DNA of 23,659 nt from CBFDBF01 sp050287725 (GCA_050287725.1 JBNKCL010000041.1:1-23659); one strand, 5' to 3'. Shown: positions 12,739-20,793, counted from the first letter of the stretch. Notes: a model not told the origin generated them from the letters alone. Translations and numbers: made by a program.

Positions 12739-13308
12739 TTGTCCAGTCACCCCAACAACCCCTTACAGGAAGGTTTGGTATTCGAAGGGGAGTTCCCGAT
12801 ACGCTGGGAAATACGTTCCCCGACGGAAGGCCGCGAGCAGCTTCGTCATATCGAGGAGCGCAACGAACGATTGCTGCGATGCGAGCATCTGTTGGCGGAG
12901 CAGGGGGGCGATCGGGCCGAGGACGAACGTGAGCTGGACGCCGGGCTGCTACGGGTCGAGGTCAAGCTCGATCTGCTGCTGGATCTTTTTGCGGCCTTGG
13001 TGGGTAAGGAACACAAGCGGCCGGATCCCTGCCGGGTGCGACTGGCGGCCGGGGGGCTGGAGTGGCTGGAGCCGGAGGAGCCGCCACAAAAAGGGGCTGC
13101 GGTCTGGGCCCATCTTTATCTCGATTCACGCCTGCCGGCGGCCCTGCAATTGCCGGTTACGATCCTGGAGGTCGCACCCGGTACGAACGATCCTGCACGG
13201 GTGTTGGGGCGTTTCGAACCAATGAGCGAAACGGTGCAGGATCGGATCGAGAAGCTGATCTTTCGTCACCATCGCCGCCAGGTGGCCCAATCCAGGCCAG
13301 TCAATTGA
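12739..13308 (+). CDS. PilZ-like protein with degraded c-di-GMP motifs
   Basis: 189-aa protein if it starts at TTG 12739, chosen because a perfect Shine-Dalgarno AAGGAG (12727-12732) lies 6 bases upstream; the first in-frame ATG (12664) has none. Layout: an N-terminal segment (about 1-30), a charged helical stretch (about 35-90, EERNERLLRCEHLLAEQ then LLRVEVKLDLLLDLF), and a PilZ-like barrel from about 97 to the end. There is no RxxxR at the barrel entrance, and the (D/N)xSxxG position reads R101-A103-G106 (RLAAGG), so c-di-GMP binding is doubtful. The end EPMSETVQDRIEKLIFRHHR is typical of PilZ closing helices. A helix-plus-PilZ arrangement without ligand motifs recalls the atypical tetrameric PilZ proteins of xanthomonads. 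It lies 178 bases upstream of fleQ, suggesting a motility role. Confidence 0.75.
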   Translation: MSSHPNNPLQEGLVFEGEFPIRWEIRSPTEGREQLRHIEERNERLLRCEHLLAEQGGDRAEDERELDAGLLRVEVKLDLLLDLFAALVGKEHKRPDPCRVRLAAGGLEWLEPEEPPQKGAAVWAHLYLDSRLPAALQLPVTILEVAPGTNDPARVLGRFEPMSETVQDRIEKLIFRHHRRQVAQSRPVN

Positions 13309-13330
13309 TTCCCAAACGGTTTTTTGCGTC

Positions 13331-13353
13331 TATAATCCGTATAAATTATGCGG
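13331..13353 (+). promoter_or_regulatory. Candidate fleQ promoter -10 with overlapping operator-like palindrome
   Basis: A perfect TATAAT (13331-13336) is immediately followed by the 17-bp palindrome CCG-T-ATAA-A-TTAT-G-CGG (13337-13353), which would cover the transcription start. No clear -35 is seen at 16-18 bases. The arrangement suggests a repressor or activator-controlled site. Confidence 0.4.
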
Positions 13354-13393
13354 AATCAAGCTGTTGCGTCAGAATTTATTCACCGACATTTTT

Positions 13394-13422
13394 TTGACAT
13401 ATTTAGGAACTAGTGCTTAACT
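13394..13422 (+). promoter_or_regulatory. Second candidate sigma-70 promoter of fleQ
   Basis: A perfect -35 TTGACA (13394-13399), 17 bases, then TTAACT (13417-13422), a poor -10. It would start transcription near 13429, about 58 bases before the fleQ ATG. A weak stem (GGGT..CAC with GTG..ACCC, 13443-13472) lies in the leader. Confidence 0.4.
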
Positions 13423-13486
13423 CCCTATTCAGTATGTGATCGGGGTCGCACTTACTCGGTGAAATGTGACCCAAGGCGGGGGAGCA

Positions 13487-14974
13487 ATGCAGCAATCAGC
13501 GAAAAAGGGAACACCGGCGACCAGTGGCTCTATTCTGCTCGTCGGTTGCCAAGAGGAACAGGCAACCTATCTCCAGAACGTTCTGGGGTTCATCGACTTT
13601 TCACTTCAAGTCGCCGATGACGGCCCGACCTGCGTCGAGTCCCTGCAAGACGCGCCCGGGGAGGTCTGCGCCGTATTCATCGGGCCGGAGGTGGAAGCAA
13701 AAAACACCCGCGAGATCGTACGGACGCTTGAACAGGAGGAACTCAAGCTTCCTTTTTTCCAGCTTCGGTTCGTGAACGGCAAGCCACGGAAGGAGAAGTC
13801 GGAAGCGGTCGGGACCCCCTTTATCGGTGAGATTTCATTGCCCAGCCGCTATGAGGAACTGATGAATGCGCTGCACAAGGCGCAACTCTATCGGGAAAGC
13901 CAGCAGGCCGATGGGGAAGCGGCGCGCCCGCTGGAACTGTTCCGCAGCCTCTCCGGCAACAGCCGGGCCACCCGGCGAATCAATCGCATGATCGAACAGG
14001 TGGCGGATACCGAGGCCACCGTACTGATCCTGGGCGAGTCCGGGACCGGAAAAGAGGTGGTGGCGCGCAAGCTGCACTACCATTCCAGCCGACGCGGGAT
14101 GCCGTTCGTACCGGTCAACTGCGGCGCCATTCCGTCGGAACTGTTGGAAAGCGAACTGTTCGGGCACGAGAAGGGTGCCTTCACCGGCGCTATCACCTCC
14201 CGGCAAGGGCGGTTCGAGTTGGCGGAGGGAGGGACGCTGTTCCTGGATGAGATCGGCGACATGAGTCTGCCGATGCAGGTGAAGCTGCTGCGCGTTTTAC
14301 AGGAACGCACCTTCGAGCGGGTGGGCAGCAACAAGACCATCGCCTGCAATGTCCGCATCGTGGCCGCCACCCACCGCGATCTGGAAGAGGCGATCCGGCA
14401 GGAACGGTTCCGGGAGGATCTCTACTACCGCTTGAATGTGTTTCCGATCGAGATGGCGCCGCTGCGCGAACGGGTGGATGACATCCCGGTTCTGGTGGCG
14501 GATCTGATTGCGCGGATCGAACGGGAAAAGCGGGGATCGGTACGCCTGACCCCGGCCGCGGTGGCGGCGCTGACCCAATACCCGTGGCCGGGCAACGTGC
14601 GGGAGCTGGCGAACCTGATCGAGCGCTTGGCGATCTTGTACCCCTACGGGATCGTGGATGTGAAGGAGTTGCCGGAGAAGTTTCGGGCCGGGATCGATCT
14701 GGATTTCGAGCAGGAGGTACACGACCAGGATGCCCTGATCGGCCTGGAATCCTTGATGGGGTCGGAACAGGGTGCGGCCCGACTGCCGGAGGGCGGGGTC
14801 GATCTGAAGGCGCACCTGAACAACATGGAATTGGCGCTCATCCGCCAGGCGCTCAGCGAGTCGGGCGGGGTGGTGGCGCATGCCGCAAAGCGCCTGAAGA
14901 TGCGGCGGACCACGTTGGTGGAAAAACTGCGGAAGTTTGGGTTGCAACGCGCGACCGAATCGCCGGAAATTTGA
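13487..14974 (+). CDS. fleQ: Flagellar master regulator FleQ (sigma-54 enhancer-binding protein)
   Basis: 495-aa top-tier activator of polar flagellar genes with sigma-54. The N-terminal FleQ domain (about 15-135) is a receiver-like fold without the phospho-aspartate pocket. The AAA+ domain (about 150-380) has Walker A GESGTGKE (183-190), the sigma-54 contact loop GAFTGA (230-235), LFLDEIGDM and the arginine-finger region. A Fis-type helix-turn-helix closes the protein (about 445-490, AAKRLKMRRTTLVEKLRKFG). LFRSL at 151-155 precedes the AAA+ core; in Pseudomonas aeruginosa FleQ this segment binds c-di-GMP, so this FleQ probably responds to it too. ATG 13487 follows GGGGGAG closely; the in-frame GTG at 13466 is less likely. 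It lies directly upstream of its presumed target fleSR. Confidence 0.96.
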   Translation: MQQSAKKGTPATSGSILLVGCQEEQATYLQNVLGFIDFSLQVADDGPTCVESLQDAPGEVCAVFIGPEVEAKNTREIVRTLEQEELKLPFFQLRFVNGKPRKEKSEAVGTPFIGEISLPSRYEELMNALHKAQLYRESQQADGEAARPLELFRSLSGNSRATRRINRMIEQVADTEATVLILGESGTGKEVVARKLHYHSSRRGMPFVPVNCGAIPSELLESELFGHEKGAFTGAITSRQGRFELAEGGTLFLDEIGDMSLPMQVKLLRVLQERTFERVGSNKTIACNVRIVAATHRDLEEAIRQERFREDLYYRLNVFPIEMAPLRERVDDIPVLVADLIARIEREKRGSVRLTPAAVAALTQYPWPGNVRELANLIERLAILYPYGIVDVKELPEKFRAGIDLDFEQEVHDQDALIGLESLMGSEQGAARLPEGGVDLKAHLNNMELALIRQALSESGGVVAHAAKRLKMRRTTLVEKLRKFGLQRATESPEI

Positions 14975-15006
14975 CATACCTCGCAATTAGCAAACCTATC
15001 TAACTG

Positions 15007-15025
15007 ATTTTATTGTAAATAAAAT
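15007..15025. promoter_or_regulatory. A/T-rich palindrome next to the fleSR promoter
   Basis: Perfect 8-bp inverted repeat ATTTTATT-GTA-AATAAAAT, ending one base before the -24/-12 promoter begins. It could be an activator or repressor site. It is A/T-only and lacks the G/C stem of a terminator, although it may weakly terminate fleQ. Confidence 0.4.
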
Positions 15026-15026
15026 T

Positions 15027-15042
15027 AGGCATACTATTTGCT
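15027..15042 (+). promoter_or_regulatory. Sigma-54 (-24/-12) promoter of fleSR
   Basis: AGGCATACTATTTGCT keeps the invariant GG and GC dinucleotides exactly 10 bases apart and matches the consensus TGGCAC-N5-TTGCW well (GGCA and TTTGCT). Transcription would start near 15053, about 46 bases before fleS. FleQ is the expected activator. Confidence 0.85.
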
Positions 15043-15098
15043 CCAGATGTCGTGACCGTCCCGGATGGGACAGAGAACGGACACGGCGGAAGGTGCGA

Positions 15099-16340
15099 AT
15101 GTCGAGCGGAAACCCGCTACAACGAGAACAGCTGGAAGATGCCTTTCAGGTTTTTAACCAGGTATCGGAACAGCTCGTAGTCTCTTACCAGCAACTGCAG
15201 GAGCAGGTGCAGCAGCTCAGTGCCGAGTTGGCTGCCGCCCGCCAGGAGCGCATGCGCCAACTGGTGGAGAAAGAACGCCTGGCCAATCGTTTGAGCCGTT
15301 TACTGGATGCCTTGCCTGCGGCGGTGGTGGTCCTGGACGGCGACGACCGGATCCAGGCGTTTAACCAGGCCGCTCAGGATCTGCTGGGACCGATCGACCT
15401 GCATCTGCTGTGGGGGCCGGTCTACAAGCGTCACTTCGGGGCGGGCCAGAGCGGCGAGGAACGCCAACTCTGTTCGGGACGTTGGGTAGGTCTGAGCGAA
15501 CGCAGTCTGGCCCCCGAATCTGGCCGCATCCTGTTGTTGCGCGATATCACCGAGAGCCGCGAGCTGCAGGAGCGCATGCACCGGCAGCAGCGGTTGGCGG
15601 CGATGGGTGAGATGGCCGCGCAACTGGCCCATCAGATTCGAACCCCGCTCTCTTCGGCACTGCTCTATCTTTCTCACCTGTCGAAAGAGAATCTTTCGAC
15701 GGAACAGCGCTCCCGGATGGCCGAACGCAGCCGCGCCCGTTTGCTGCACATGGAACATCAGATCAACGATATGTTGGCATTCGCGCGCGGCGGCCAATAT
15801 GCGCCGGAACCGGTGGCAATGAGCGAACTGCTGCGGGATTTGGTCCAAACCCTGGAGCCGGCGATCCAGGAGGGAAATACCTCGCTCCATTGGCGGGACG
15901 ATACCGCCGGCGACTGCCTGATTTCCGGCAACCGGGACGCTTTGCTGGGTGCGGTCCTGAACCTCGCCAACAACGCGATCCAGCACGGCGGTCCGGAGGT
16001 GGCGCTGATTATCACCCTGCGTCAGCCGAACGATCATGAGACCGAATTGAGCGTTTGCGACAACGGCCCGGGGATTCGCGATGAGATTCGGGAGCGTGTC
16101 TTTGATCCGTTTTTTACCACCAGCAGCGGCGGCACCGGCCTCGGATTGGCGGTGGTGCAGTCGGTGGTTCTGGGGCATCGGGGTCGGATCAATCTGGATT
16201 CCGCCAGCGACGAGGGGACCTGTTTCCGCATCCGGCTGCCGCTTTCGCAAACAGCCGGCGAAGCCGGTCAGCCCAAAGCGGCGGTGATCAAAGGTTTTCC
16301 CAATCGCAATCTTTCTTCAGACGGGAGTAGTTCTGTATGA
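15099..16340 (+). CDS. fleS: Flagellar sensor histidine kinase FleS
   Basis: 413-aa cytoplasmic kinase; no membrane helix is visible. An N-terminal coiled coil (about 5-60, many Gln and Glu residues) is followed by a PAS domain (about 65-160, starting LLDALPAAVVVLDGDDRI), a dimerisation helix with H178 in AQLAHQIRTPLSSALLYL, and an ATPase domain with NLANNAIQHGG, DNGPGI and GGTGLGLAVV. All kinase motifs are intact. It is predicted to phosphorylate FleR, which then activates mid-tier flagellar genes. ATG 15099 is preceded by GGAAGG with a 5-base gap; GTG 15093 is an unlikely alternative. It shares ATGA with fleR. Confidence 0.94.
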   Translation: MSSGNPLQREQLEDAFQVFNQVSEQLVVSYQQLQEQVQQLSAELAAARQERMRQLVEKERLANRLSRLLDALPAAVVVLDGDDRIQAFNQAAQDLLGPIDLHLLWGPVYKRHFGAGQSGEERQLCSGRWVGLSERSLAPESGRILLLRDITESRELQERMHRQQRLAAMGEMAAQLAHQIRTPLSSALLYLSHLSKENLSTEQRSRMAERSRARLLHMEHQINDMLAFARGGQYAPEPVAMSELLRDLVQTLEPAIQEGNTSLHWRDDTAGDCLISGNRDALLGAVLNLANNAIQHGGPEVALIITLRQPNDHETELSVCDNGPGIRDEIRERVFDPFFTTSSGGTGLGLAVVQSVVLGHRGRINLDSASDEGTCFRIRLPLSQTAGEAGQPKAAVIKGFPNRNLSSDGSSSV

Positions 16341-17674
16341 GTCAGGCAACGGTTTTGGTGGTCGAGGACGATCCCGATCTGCGCGAAGCGCTCAGCGATA
16401 CCCTGGAACTGGGCGGTTACCGGGTGGAGGCGGCCGCGGACGGCGCTGCGGCGCTGGAAATCATGGATCGGACCACGGTCGGAATGGTGATCAGCGACGT
16501 CCAGATGCAACCCATGGACGGCAATGAACTGCTGGCCCGGATCAAGTTTCTCTATCCCAGCGTACCGGTGCTGTTGATGACCGCCTACGGCGACATCCAG
16601 AAGGCGGTGACCGCCATGCGGGACGGTGCGGTGGATTATCTGGCCAAGCCGTTCGAAGCGGAGTTGCTGTTGCAGAAGGTGGAACAGTCGGTGCTTTATC
16701 CGCAGGACGAGGTCGTCGAGGTGGTGGCGGAGGATGTCCATTCGCGGGAGCTGCTGGAACTGGCGCGGCGGGTGGCGCACAGCGACGCCACCGTGATGAT
16801 CGGGGGCGAAAGCGGCACCGGCAAGGAGGTGTTCGCCCGTTTTATCCATCGTCACTCCGCGCGTGCCGACGGGCCGTTCGTGGCGATCAACTGTGCGGCC
16901 ATCCCGGAGAATATGCTGGAGGCGGTGTTGTTCGGCTATGAAAAGGGCGCCTATACCGGGGCCTACCGCGCCGCCGCCGGCAAGTTCGAGCAGGCGCAGG
17001 GCGGGACCCTGCTGCTGGACGAGATCTCCGAGATGAGCATGGTGCTCCAGGCCAAGCTGCTGCGGGTATTGCAGGAGCGGGAAGTGGAGCGCCTGGGCGG
17101 CCGCAAGATGATTCCGCTCGATATCCGGGTGCTGGCCACCTCCAACCGGAATCTGCGGGAAGAGGTGGCGGCCGGACGTTTCCGGGAGGATCTGTTCTTC
17201 CGGCTGAACGTGTTTCCGCTCTATCTCCAGCCCCTGCGCGAACGGACCCGTGACATCCTTCCTTTGGCGCGGTATCTGCTCCGGCGCCTGTGCGCAGAAC
17301 AACAGCGCAGTGAACCGAAGCTTTCACCCACGGCGGAGCAGCGGCTGTTGACCCATCGCTGGTCCGGCAACGTACGGGAGTTGGAAAACGTGATTCAGCG
17401 GGCGCTCATCCTGTGTGAAGAGGACGAGATCACCCCGGACGCGCTCTCGTTCGAGGTGGAGACCCGGGTACCCGAGAAACAGAGCGAACCGCTGGGGTCC
17501 AGCGGGCGTTTGACGGATGACCTCCGGTCGGTGGAGGAACAGATGGTTCTGGACGCGTTGCGTGACGGACAGGGAAGCCGTAAGAACGCCGCCGAGCGCC
17601 TGGGTATCAGCGAACGTACCCTCCGGTACAAGATCGCCCGCCTGCGGGAGGCGGGGATCTCCATCCCGGGATAA
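16337..17674 (+). CDS. fleR: Flagellar sigma-54 response regulator FleR
   Basis: 445-aa NtrC-type regulator. The receiver domain (1-120) has acidic residues D11-D12, phospho-acceptor D54, T82 and K104. The AAA+ domain (about 130-365) has Walker A GESGTGKE (157-164), the sigma-54 loop as GAYTGA (204-209; Tyr in place of the usual Phe) and LLLDEISEM. A Fis-type helix-turn-helix ends the protein (about 400-440, NAAERLGISERTLRYKIARL). Phosphorylated by FleS, it should activate hook-basal-body operons, most directly the fliE promoter 5 bases after its stop codon. It overlaps fleS by 4 bases. Confidence 0.95.
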   Translation: MSQATVLVVEDDPDLREALSDTLELGGYRVEAAADGAAALEIMDRTTVGMVISDVQMQPMDGNELLARIKFLYPSVPVLLMTAYGDIQKAVTAMRDGAVDYLAKPFEAELLLQKVEQSVLYPQDEVVEVVAEDVHSRELLELARRVAHSDATVMIGGESGTGKEVFARFIHRHSARADGPFVAINCAAIPENMLEAVLFGYEKGAYTGAYRAAAGKFEQAQGGTLLLDEISEMSMVLQAKLLRVLQEREVERLGGRKMIPLDIRVLATSNRNLREEVAAGRFREDLFFRLNVFPLYLQPLRERTRDILPLARYLLRRLCAEQQRSEPKLSPTAEQRLLTHRWSGNVRELENVIQRALILCEEDEITPDALSFEVETRVPEKQSEPLGSSGRLTDDLRSVEEQMVLDALRDGQGSRKNAAERLGISERTLRYKIARLREAGISIPG

Positions 17675-17678
17675 AAAT

Positions 17679-17694
17679 TGGTGCGGTATCTGCA
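17679..17694 (+). promoter_or_regulatory. Sigma-54 (-24/-12) promoter of the fliE operon
   Basis: TGGTGCGGTATCTGCA has GG and GC exactly 10 bases apart, with T before GG and A after GC as in the consensus TGGCACG-N4-TTGCA. The start would be near 17705, giving a leader of about 33 nt before fliE. FleR (or FleQ) is the likely activator. Confidence 0.78.
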
Positions 17695-17737
17695 TATAGG
17701 TTGCCGACAGGTTTATTCAGCATAGGTTGAGGCAGAC

Positions 17738-18055
17738 ATGAGTTCCGTAAGCAATATCGAACAGGTACTGGCACAGATGCGGGTGATGGCGGCTCAGGCC
17801 ACGGGCGGACCGGACGCGACCCGGGAAGCGGACGGCGATTTCAGCAAGTTGCTGAAACAGTCATTGGATCAGGTCAACACCGATCAACAGCATGCGGCGG
17901 AGCTGAAAGCCAACTTTGAGACCGGAGAGGGAGACGTAAATCTGGCGGAGGTGATGGTGGCGATTCAGAAATCCAATCTCTCCTTTCAGGCCATGGTCCA
18001 GGTCCGGAACAAGCTGTTGGACGCCTACAAAGACATTATGAATATGCCTATCTAG
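17738..18055 (+). CDS. fliE: Flagellar rod adaptor protein FliE
   Basis: 105-aa protein that joins the MS ring (FliF) to the rod and is among the first substrates of the flagellar export gate. The conserved C-terminal half is plain: FETGEGDVNLAEVMVAIQKS, then LSFQAMVQVRNKLLDAYKDIMNMPI. The N-terminal half is variable, as usual in the family. Shine-Dalgarno GAGG lies about 5 bases before the ATG. It is the first gene of the fliEFGHIJ operon, behind a -24/-12 promoter. Confidence 0.96.
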   Translation: MSSVSNIEQVLAQMRVMAAQATGGPDATREADGDFSKLLKQSLDQVNTDQQHAAELKANFETGEGDVNLAEVMVAIQKSNLSFQAMVQVRNKLLDAYKDIMNMPI

Positions 18056-18107
18056 GTATATGAAATATAAAGAGAATTAGTACGTAATCACAAGAGGTGG
18101 CGGGTTC

Positions 18108-19775
18108 ATGGCCGAAGGCGAAAACACCGGAAGAAGGGCGAGTACCCAGATGCAGCCCGTGCGGCTGACGCACAACCCGTTGATCAATCGGCTTGCGATC
18201 ATGATCGGCATTGCCGTCAGCGTGGCGCTGGGTGTGGTGATCGCGCTTTGGTCCTTTACCCCCAACTACGCCATGCTGTACGGCAACCTCTCCGGAAAGG
18301 ACGCGAACGAGGTGATGGCCGCGCTGCAACAGGCCGGGATCGAATACCGGGTGGAGGAGTCCAACGGGGCGGTCATGGTGAAAACCGGCCAACTGGCCGA
18401 GGCGCGGCTGAAACTTGCCGGTCAGGGCTTGCCGCGTGGCGACAACATCGGCTTCGAACTGCTGCAGCAAGAGAGCGGCTTCGGCACCAGCCGGGCGGTG
18501 GAGGCGGCCCGTTTCCACCGGGCGCTGGAGGGAGAACTGGCCCGGACCATCTCCACCCTGTCCAGCGTACAGAGTGCCCGGGTGCATCTGGCCACCCCCA
18601 AGCAGTCGGTCTTCGTGCGGGAGCAGGGCGCCACCAGCGCATCGGTGGTGGTCAAGCTCTACTCGGGGCGGGTGCTGGAAAAGGGCCAGGTGGCGGCGAT
18701 CGTTCACCTGGTCGCCTCCAGCGTACCGGAACTGGAGGCCAGTAATGTGACGGTGGTGGATCAGCAGGGAAACCTGCTCAGCGGTCAGATGGATGACCGG
18801 GGCATGATGTTGAGCGCCAGCCAGTTCGACTATACGAAACAACTGGAAGAGCACTACCAGCACCGGGTGGAAGAGATTCTGACCCCGATCCTCGGGGAGG
18901 GTCGAGTACGGGCGCAGGTCACGGCGGACATCGACTTTACCGTCACCGAACAGACGGCGGAGCATTACAACCCGGATCAGCCGGCCCTGCGCAGCGAACA
19001 GGTCAACGAACAGGAGAGCAAGAGCGGGTCGGCGGTCCAGGGTGTCCCCGGCGCCCTCAGCAATCAGCCGGCGGCCGCCGGGACCGCACCGCAGCAGGCC
19101 GCCGCCGGGCAACCGGCCGCCCAGCAGGGAGAGAGCCAGCCGCTCAGCGTCAGCAAACGCGCCACCCGCAACTACGAACTGGACAAGACCATCAGCCATA
19201 CCCGTCTTTCCAGCGGTACGCTACGACGCCTGTCGGTGGCGGTGGTGGTGGATGACCAGGTGACTACCAATGATGCCGGTGAAAGCGTGCGCCAGGAGCG
19301 CACCCCGGAGGATATCAGCCGGATCACGCAGTTGGTGAAAGAGGCGATCGGATTCAGCGAACAGCGGGGCGACAGCGTCCAGGTGGTCAATTCGGCGTTC
19401 CATGTGCCGCCGACGCCCGAGCCGTTGCCGGAACCGGCGTTTTGGGAACAACCCTGGGTCTGGGATCTGGGCAAAATCGTAGGTGGCGTAGTGTTGGTTG
19501 TGCTTCTAATCTTCTTTGTATTGGCGCCCACCATGAAGCGCTTGTTGGCGCAAACACCGGCGATGGGCGGAGGTTACGCGGGTCCGCGGATGGTGTCGGC
19601 CGGAGCCGGCGCATCCGGAGGCGGTATCGAATACATGGAGGATGAACGCGAAGCGGTGAAACTGCCGGGACCGGCAAAATATGAAGATACTCTGGATGCC
19701 GCCCGGCAACTGGTCCAGGAGGATCCCAAACGGGTGGCGCAGGTAGTGAGAAGCTGGGTGTCGGAAGATGGCTGA
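18108..19775 (+). CDS. fliF: Flagellar MS-ring protein FliF
   Basis: 555-aa inner-membrane protein that forms the MS ring, the base on which rotor and rod assemble. TM1 spans about 29-48 and TM2 about 457-477. The periplasmic ring-building domains lie between them, with LPRGDNIGFELLQQESGFG and the family block STLSSVQSARVHLATPKQSV. A low-complexity Ala/Gln/Pro linker sits near 310-345. The C-terminal cytoplasmic tail (about 480-555) ends RVAQVVRSWVSEDG, the FliG-binding segment. The length is normal. It overlaps fliG by 8 bases, fitting the tight stoichiometric link between MS ring and FliG. Confidence 0.97.
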   Translation: MAEGENTGRRASTQMQPVRLTHNPLINRLAIMIGIAVSVALGVVIALWSFTPNYAMLYGNLSGKDANEVMAALQQAGIEYRVEESNGAVMVKTGQLAEARLKLAGQGLPRGDNIGFELLQQESGFGTSRAVEAARFHRALEGELARTISTLSSVQSARVHLATPKQSVFVREQGATSASVVVKLYSGRVLEKGQVAAIVHLVASSVPELEASNVTVVDQQGNLLSGQMDDRGMMLSASQFDYTKQLEEHYQHRVEEILTPILGEGRVRAQVTADIDFTVTEQTAEHYNPDQPALRSEQVNEQESKSGSAVQGVPGALSNQPAAAGTAPQQAAAGQPAAQQGESQPLSVSKRATRNYELDKTISHTRLSSGTLRRLSVAVVVDDQVTTNDAGESVRQERTPEDISRITQLVKEAIGFSEQRGDSVQVVNSAFHVPPTPEPLPEPAFWEQPWVWDLGKIVGGVVLVVLLIFFVLAPTMKRLLAQTPAMGGGYAGPRMVSAGAGASGGGIEYMEDEREAVKLPGPAKYEDTLDAARQLVQEDPKRVAQVVRSWVSEDG

Positions 19776-20793
19776 GAGAAAAGCGGGCTCGGTCGTTGCC
19801 AGCCTTCGGGGTGTCGAGCGCGCCGCGATCCTGATGTTGGCGTTGGGAGAGAAGGACGCCGCCACCATCCTCGCGCACATGGGTCCCAAAGAGGTCCAGG
19901 AACTCGGTATGGCGATGGCCGGACTGAGCAACGTCACCACCGAGCAGATGGAAGTGGTGATGCGTTCCTTCGTCTCCACTCTCGGGACCCAGACCGCGTT
20001 GGGAATGAATTCGGATGAGTACATCCGCAATGTCATGACCCAGGCGCTGGGCACCGACAAGGCGAGCGGGGTGATCGACCGCATCCTGCTGGGGCGCAAC
20101 AGCAAAGGTCTGGAACAGCTCAAGTGGATGGACCCCCGCTCGGTTGCGGAGATGATCCGTTTGGAGCATCCTCAGATCATCGCCATCGTGCTTTCGTTTC
20201 TCGATGCGGACCAGGCCGCGGACGTGCTCGCGGCGTTCCCGGAACGGGTTCGTTCGGACATCATCATGCGTATCGCGACCCTGGACGGCATCCAGCCGGC
20301 CGCTCTCCAGGAACTCGACGAAATCCTGGACCACCAGTTTTCCGGAGGCACCAACGTCAAGACCTCCAGTCTGGGAGGGGTCAAGACCGCGGCCAATATC
20401 CTGAATCTGGTGGAGGGTACGATCGAGGCGCAGATCATCGAGCAGATGACCACTGCGGACGGCGATCTGGCGCAAGAGATTCAGGACAACATGTTTGTGT
20501 TCGAGAATCTGATCGAGGTGGACGATCGCGGTATTCAGACCCTGCTGCGCGAGGTGGCCTCCGACCGGTTGCTGCTTGCGATTCGCGGTGCGGACGAGGG
20601 TCTGAAAGAGAAGATCTTCAAGAATATGTCGCAGCGCGCCGCCGAGATGCTGCGCGACGATCTGGAAGCTGCGCCACCCGCCCGGATCAGCGATGTGGAG
20701 TCCGCGCAGAAGGAGATTCTGTCAGTGGCAAGGCGTCTGGCCGATGCCGGAGAGATAAACCTGGGAGGCGCGGGTGGAGAAGAGTTCATCTAA
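19768..20793 (+). CDS. fliG: Flagellar motor switch protein FliG
   Basis: 341-aa rotor protein that contacts the stator for torque and FliM/FliF for assembly. The N-terminal domain begins GVERAAILMLALGEKDAATI. The middle domain has the FliM-binding EHPQ motif (133-136) in LEHPQIIAIVLSFLD. The C-terminal torque domain (about 245-335) includes DRGIQTLLREVASDRLLLA and a charged helix with R, E and K residues. Length and motifs are typical. It overlaps fliF by 8 bases and fliH by 20 bases. Confidence 0.98.
   Translation: MAERKAGSVVASLRGVERAAILMLALGEKDAATILAHMGPKEVQELGMAMAGLSNVTTEQMEVVMRSFVSTLGTQTALGMNSDEYIRNVMTQALGTDKASGVIDRILLGRNSKGLEQLKWMDPRSVAEMIRLEHPQIIAIVLSFLDADQAADVLAAFPERVRSDIIMRIATLDGIQPAALQELDEILDHQFSGGTNVKTSSLGGVKTAANILNLVEGTIEAQIIEQMTTADGDLAQEIQDNMFVFENLIEVDDRGIQTLLREVASDRLLLAIRGADEGLKEKIFKNMSQRAAEMLRDDLEAAPPARISDVESAQKEILSVARRLADAGEINLGGAGGEEFI

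Noticed and set aside
16268..17302. A 344-aa minus-strand open frame opposite fleR
   Set aside because: It is a shadow of the fleR reading frame with low-complexity composition; fleR has complete catalytic motifs.
18056..18107. Separate promoter for fliF
   Set aside because: The short gap has neither GG-N10-GC nor a credible sigma-70 pair; fliF is best read as part of the fliE operon.
19387..20475. A 362-aa minus-strand open frame opposite fliF/fliG
   Set aside because: It is antisense to two well-identified genes, with no start signal and no family features.
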